From assembly GCA_019916065.1 (NCBI GenBank), contig CM034233.1:12481573-12545572 (forward strand): a DNA stretch of 64,000 bases, written 5' to 3'. The notes under the pieces are model-generated. The model ran no database searches and was not told the origin of the DNA. It was given only the letters and a program-made list of their open reading frames with translations. This DNA is from Vitellaria paradoxa. Taxonomy: Eukaryota > Streptophyta > Magnoliopsida > Ericales > Sapotaceae. Of the stretch, positions 60,681 through 64,000 are shown in pieces. Each line of letters starts with the position of its first letter. Within the stretch, counting starts at the first letter, position 1. A program made the position numbers and the translations under genes.

Positions 60681-61585
60681 TGTTGGGCAAAATAATACTA
60701 AAGCTGTACTTGTGCCGAACAAGTTTAGTCTAGTGCCACGTGGCACAGTGCCTAGCATACTCACATAAGCCACGTAGTCATTTGCCGAGCACGTTCCGTC
60801 GGGACACGTGGCGTCCCGCCGAACAACTGATTATTGGCACGAGAGTTCCACGTGAGTGTTATACGTGAACACACGATTCAGAGTTAGTGTTCCAAAGAGT
60901 ACCCTGAACCTCGACATCAATAAACAGTGTATTACCACGTGGCTATAGCCGAGGATCTTGGAAGCTAGTTTGCTCGGCCTATCTGTTGGCGGCTAGTAAA
61001 TGTCGAACCTGGGACCCACGGCCTTTAAAGAGGGCTCGTGACCATAAATGCACCTTAGTTAAGATTGAACTGGGTACTTGTCTCTGGGGATGTAACTAAA
61101 TCGGTCTATCTCGTCAGGATTTGGTGGCTGATGTGACAGGAAGACAGTCTGACCCTGAAATTCCAGTTGTAATGCCGTGTTAAGCCTCCAGAAGCATTAA
61201 ATGAAAGGCACGGTGTATTAATGAGGGGTTTGAAGCATTAAATGAAGGGGAAGAGTATTTAAAGCAAGGGAAGAAAAGAGGGACACGGCAGTGTGCGTAA
61301 CGTCAAGTCGTAGGTATGCTTTAATCATTACTCAGACTACTATAAATAGGATATCCAACCGAACCACAAAGGTAAGCTGACTATTGCCAACTCAAGCTTT
61401 GACTCCCTTATTTCCATAAAGCTTCCTTTCTTAAGCGACTTGCTGACTTAATCATCGGAGGGTTTTCCGGCCAGAGACCTCCTCTCCGGCCGTCACCTTT
61501 CTTTCTGTCTTTGTTCGGCAGGTCGGCGATTGCATTTCCGGTTGGCGTGGTCAGCAGTTCCGGCGGTAATTTTTGCTGCCGAACA
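60681..61585 (+). repeat. 5' LTR (905 bp)
   Basis: Begins TGTTGGGCAAAATAATAC and ends GCTGCCGAACA, the canonical TG...CA borders, with the primer-binding site next. A TATAAATA box is at 61341-61348. Four CACGTG G-boxes lie at 60737, 60805, 60849 and 60936, plus other ACGT words. Only one LTR is in the window, so its age cannot be judged. Confidence 0.85.
61341..61348 (+). promoter_or_regulatory. TATA box of the LTR promoter
   Basis: TATAAATA, about 240 bases before the LTR end; transcription would start near 61370-61380, giving the R-U5 part about 200 bases. Confidence 0.65.
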
Positions 61586-61605
61586 TTTGGCGCCCACCGT
61601 GGGGC
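61586..61605 (+). other. Primer-binding site
   Basis: TTTGGCGCCCACCGTGGGGC immediately after the LTR. TGGCGCC... is the complement of a tRNA 3' end in CCA, as required for minus-strand priming. I do not name the tRNA. Confidence 0.8.
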
Positions 61606-61761
61606 CCGTTGTCTAGCCCAGCATTGTTGTTCACTAGCTTTTTTCTTGTTTCTTTGTCAAGTCTCCAGTACTTCTCCACATAATGACTTCGGGAGGAAAC
61701 ACTACCCCACCACCATCTCCACGGGCAGGGGACGGTTCCACTCCTGCCAAAACTAAAGGGA

Positions 61762-63927
61762 GTGCGTTGGTTATCCGGACTCCAGGTCTGGAGCATGCCC
61801 GGAGAAGAAAAAATGGAGGATCCTGAGGTACTGAAACGGAGAGAGGAGCTGATGGCTAAGGCCAGTGAAAAGCAGGCAGAGCTGGAGGAGATTCTGCTGG
61901 AATTGAGTAAGGAAAAGGGAAAGTCCCCTGCTAGCCATGCAGCTGATTCTGGTCAATCCGACTCGGAACCTGATGAAAGTTACGATGCTCTTTACGAGGA
62001 CCCCACTGATGAGGATGACGGGGACACCCATGAACAGAAGGAGGTGCGCTCTCGCTCGCGACGTGATGTCTCTCCTTCCAGGAAGGACTCGCGCCGCGCT
62101 AAATCCGTCGCGAAACGTGACGTGAGATCTGATGTTGACGCGCCCATCAAAGCGCATCACCAAAGGAGTTCCTCAAAAAAGGTGCTGGAGGCGCACTCAG
62201 AAGAGGCGGATAGCTCGGACCAAGAAGAACTAACTTTGAAGCGTAAGAAAGCGGGAAAGGCAAAGATGGAAGAGTGGGGGCAAGCAGAGGAATGGGGTGC
62301 TCAGGGTCAGAGCACACGAATGATGGCAAGGAAAGCCTTGGGGCGAATCTCTGCCTCCCCATTCGTCGATGAAATAATCGATGCGGAACCTCCGGAGAAA
62401 TTCCAAACTCCGAGGCTTAATCTCTATGATGGGAGAACTGACCCCCTGGCCCACTACCGTCATTACATGCAGGCCATGACATTATGGAACAGCAATGACC
62501 ACCTTATGTGCAAAGTATTCCTTTCCAGTTTGGGAGATACAGCGCTTCAGTGGTTCCATAAACTGCCCCCTGGCAGTATTCGATGTTGGCAGCAACTGGC
62601 AGAGGAGTTCGTCACCTGGTTTTTGGCTAACACGAAGCAGCCTAAAACCGCTGACGTTCTCCTCACAATGAAAAGAAAGTCCGGGGAATCATTGAGAGAT
62701 TATTCCCGCCGCTACCTGGAGCTCTACAATGAGGTGGGAGAATGCTCGGAGCAATTGGCGGTCACCTCGTTTAAACTAGGATTGCGGAAGGAGGATAGGC
62801 TGTGGCTCTCCTTGACCAAAAAGCCAGCCGCCAACATGTCAGATCTTATGTGCCGAATCGAGAAGTACGCCAAGGTGGAGGACGAGACGCAGCCGGCCGA
62901 GCAGAAAGAAAGGAGATCCCAGGGCCAGACAAGAGAGAAAAGACAGGGAGATGGCCGCCGATTCATTGACGAGGGGAAATCCGTCTTTGAAGCGGTCAAT
63001 ACGGTGTTCAAGGAGCCAATCTTCAAGATCCTCCCCCAAATAAAAAATAGGCCATATTTCAGATGGCCCGGAAAGCTGCCGGATTTCCCTGAAAAGGAGA
63101 ATTTCAAAAACTACTGTGCGTACCATCAAGACAAAGGGCATCGCACCGGAGCCTGCCGATCGTTGCGACATCATCTGGAAGAATTGGTGCGCAGAGGCCA
63201 CCTTAAAGAGTTCGTAGATGAGGGCAGAACTAAAAGAGCAGCCCCCCAGGACAGAGAGCCGAGGAGGCAACGGGAAGAGACTGCCAGGGAAGACGCTGCC
63301 GAAGAGGTTCAACCCCCACCAAGAGCCAGGGCACGTAGGGATGTCCCAAGACCTGCAGTCATCCATGTGATTCATATGGAGCGGCGGCCCCAGAGTGTCA
63401 TCAATCATGCCCCCAATCCACCAAGTAAAGAAATCTTGGGCGTTGCGGGTCAGCCGAACAAGCGCCCAAGGACAGCCGCCATGAAGGAAATCACTTTTCA
63501 TGAAGACGAGCATCCTGGTGTTCAGCTGCCGCACAATGATGCCCTGGTGGTCACTCTGGGCATGTTTGATTCAGAAGTAAGAAGAATCCTGGTAGATGCA
63601 GGAAGCTCAACGGAAGTCATGTTCCTGAGCTTATTTAAGAAGCTCGGATTAACTGAAGAAGATCTGGAACCGGCAGAATGTCTGCTCATAGGATTCAATT
63701 CTGCTCCTGTCTGGCCTCTGGGCAGAGTCGTCATTCCTGTCCGCGTGGGTCCGGTGGAGCAAGAGGTTGAGTTCACTGTTGTGGATTCCCCCTCTTCCTA
63801 CAACGCTATAGTAGGAAGATCGTGGATTCACGCTTTAAAGGCGGTCCCCTCAACCTACCACCAGGTGCTGAAGTTCCCCTATTGCGGGGAAGTGATCTCT
63901 ATTTTGGGGGATCAAAATACCTCCTAA
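61762..63927 (+). CDS. Gag-protease of a Ty3/gypsy retrotransposon
   Basis: Open for 721 codons. Residues 15-200 are charged and low-complexity. About 200-370 is the retrotransposon gag (capsid) domain: FVDEIIDAEPPEKFQTPRL, KVFLSSLGDTALQWFHKLPP, WQQLAEEFVTWFLAN, LRDYSRRYLELYNEV. Residues 452-465 form a zinc knuckle with C-x2-H-x4-H-x4-C spacing in place of CCHC. An aspartic-protease-like domain lies at about 590-700: ILVDAGSSTEVMF (Asp612; DAG instead of DTG or DSG), then VVDSPSSYNAIVGRSWIH. The frame ends in TAA at 63925, but the codons after it stay open to the window end. The true N-terminus may begin at ATG 61683 in another frame, which meets this frame at an A run near 61808. Gag builds the particle that packages element RNA; the protease cuts the polyprotein. 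Confidence 0.88.
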   Translation: MRWLSGLQVWSMPGEEKMEDPEVLKRREELMAKASEKQAELEEILLELSKEKGKSPASHAADSGQSDSEPDESYDALYEDPTDEDDGDTHEQKEVRSRSRRDVSPSRKDSRRAKSVAKRDVRSDVDAPIKAHHQRSSSKKVLEAHSEEADSSDQEELTLKRKKAGKAKMEEWGQAEEWGAQGQSTRMMARKALGRISASPFVDEIIDAEPPEKFQTPRLNLYDGRTDPLAHYRHYMQAMTLWNSNDHLMCKVFLSSLGDTALQWFHKLPPGSIRCWQQLAEEFVTWFLANTKQPKTADVLLTMKRKSGESLRDYSRRYLELYNEVGECSEQLAVTSFKLGLRKEDRLWLSLTKKPAANMSDLMCRIEKYAKVEDETQPAEQKERRSQGQTREKRQGDGRRFIDEGKSVFEAVNTVFKEPIFKILPQIKNRPYFRWPGKLPDFPEKENFKNYCAYHQDKGHRTGACRSLRHHLEELVRRGHLKEFVDEGRTKRAAPQDREPRRQREETAREDAAEEVQPPPRARARRDVPRPAVIHVIHMERRPQSVINHAPNPPSKEILGVAGQPNKRPRTAAMKEITFHEDEHPGVQLPHNDALVVTLGMFDSEVRRILVDAGSSTEVMFLSLFKKLGLTEEDLEPAECLLIGFNSAPVWPLGRVVIPVRVGPVEQEVEFTVVDSPSSYNAIVGRSWIHALKAVPSTYHQVLKFPYCGEVISILGDQNTS

Positions 63928-64000
63928 AAGTGCTTCTCCGCCGCCCTAAAATCCAAAACGATCCCTGAACAAGTACAACTGGCGGAACTACCCGATGACG

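Larger units (their letters stand above)
60681..64000 (+). mobile_element. Ty3/gypsy LTR retrotransposon, 5' part (cut by the window end)
   Basis: Order: 5' LTR (60681-61585), primer-binding site directly after it, untranslated leader, then a gag-protease frame on +. Reverse transcriptase, RNase H and integrase would follow beyond 64000. The gag type and the CHHC-like zinc knuckle are those of the non-chromoviral Tat branch of plant Ty3/gypsy elements, by recollection of family sequences. The base composition (much richer in G and C) differs sharply from the surrounding DNA, suggesting a fairly recent insertion. The 5 bases before the LTR are TTAGC, the expected target duplication if the same five follow the 3' LTR. 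Confidence 0.9.

Noticed and set aside
61551..63831. Several long minus-strand frames opposite gag (up to 231 codons)
   Set aside because: They are shadows of the G/C-richer gag-protease frame; none has family resemblance.
1..64000. CRISPR arrays, bacterial operons, tRNA or rRNA genes, resistance-gene clusters
   Set aside because: Looked for and not seen. Gene structure is eukaryotic throughout, and no cloverleaf with good A and B boxes was found by eye; a tRNA search program could still find one.

Overview
The window is nuclear DNA of a flowering plant, most likely a eudicot; the species cannot be told from the sequence. The signs are GT-AG introns that are short and AT-rich, five plant-type genes, very AT-rich intergenic DNA full of small DNA transposons, and the start of a Ty3/gypsy LTR retrotransposon. 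There are no bacterial features, no CRISPR array, and I recognised no tRNA or rRNA gene.

Layout. 1-9940 is gene-free, AT-rich DNA with scattered MITEs. 9950-19000 holds a SEN1/UPF1-like superfamily 1 helicase gene on + (seven coding exons, 1384 aa, preceded by a leader intron). 19000-25900 is a MITE-rich spacer. 25900-32500 holds a SEC14/CRAL-TRIO lipid-transfer gene on + (five coding exons, 333 aa) with a long leader intron and a repeat in a coding intron. It converges on a plastid-type 2,3-bisphosphoglycerate-dependent phosphoglycerate mutase gene on - (33239-37500, seven coding exons, 345 aa, last exon only 45 nt). 41192-42956 is an Ole e 1-like secreted protein gene on - (two exons, 158 aa). 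44150-50673 is a cluster of DNA transposons: a hAT MITE with a perfect 8-bp target duplication, a Harbinger-type MITE, a 3.06-kb decayed hAT element that still shows its transposase, and a 1.38-kb AT-rich Harbinger-like element. 50674-56750 is spacer. 56753-58323 is an FCS-like zinc-finger (FLZ) gene on + (two exons, 148 aa). 60681 to the window end is a Ty3/gypsy element on +: 5' LTR, primer-binding site, and a gag-protease frame, running off the edge.

The five genes do not form a pathway; they look like ordinary neighbours. Three of them (helicase, SEC14, phosphoglycerate mutase) seem to have an intron in the 5' leader. All coding exon joins were made by hand and checked for reading frame, GT-AG borders and fit to the remembered family sequence; transcript ends are estimates.

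I found no clear undescribed system. The points most worth a second look are the transposon families (several with target duplications visible by eye), the upstream ORFs and the EAR-like motif of the helicase gene, the tiny far-off last exon of the mutase gene, and the interrupted gag-protease frame and G-box-rich LTR of the retrotransposon.
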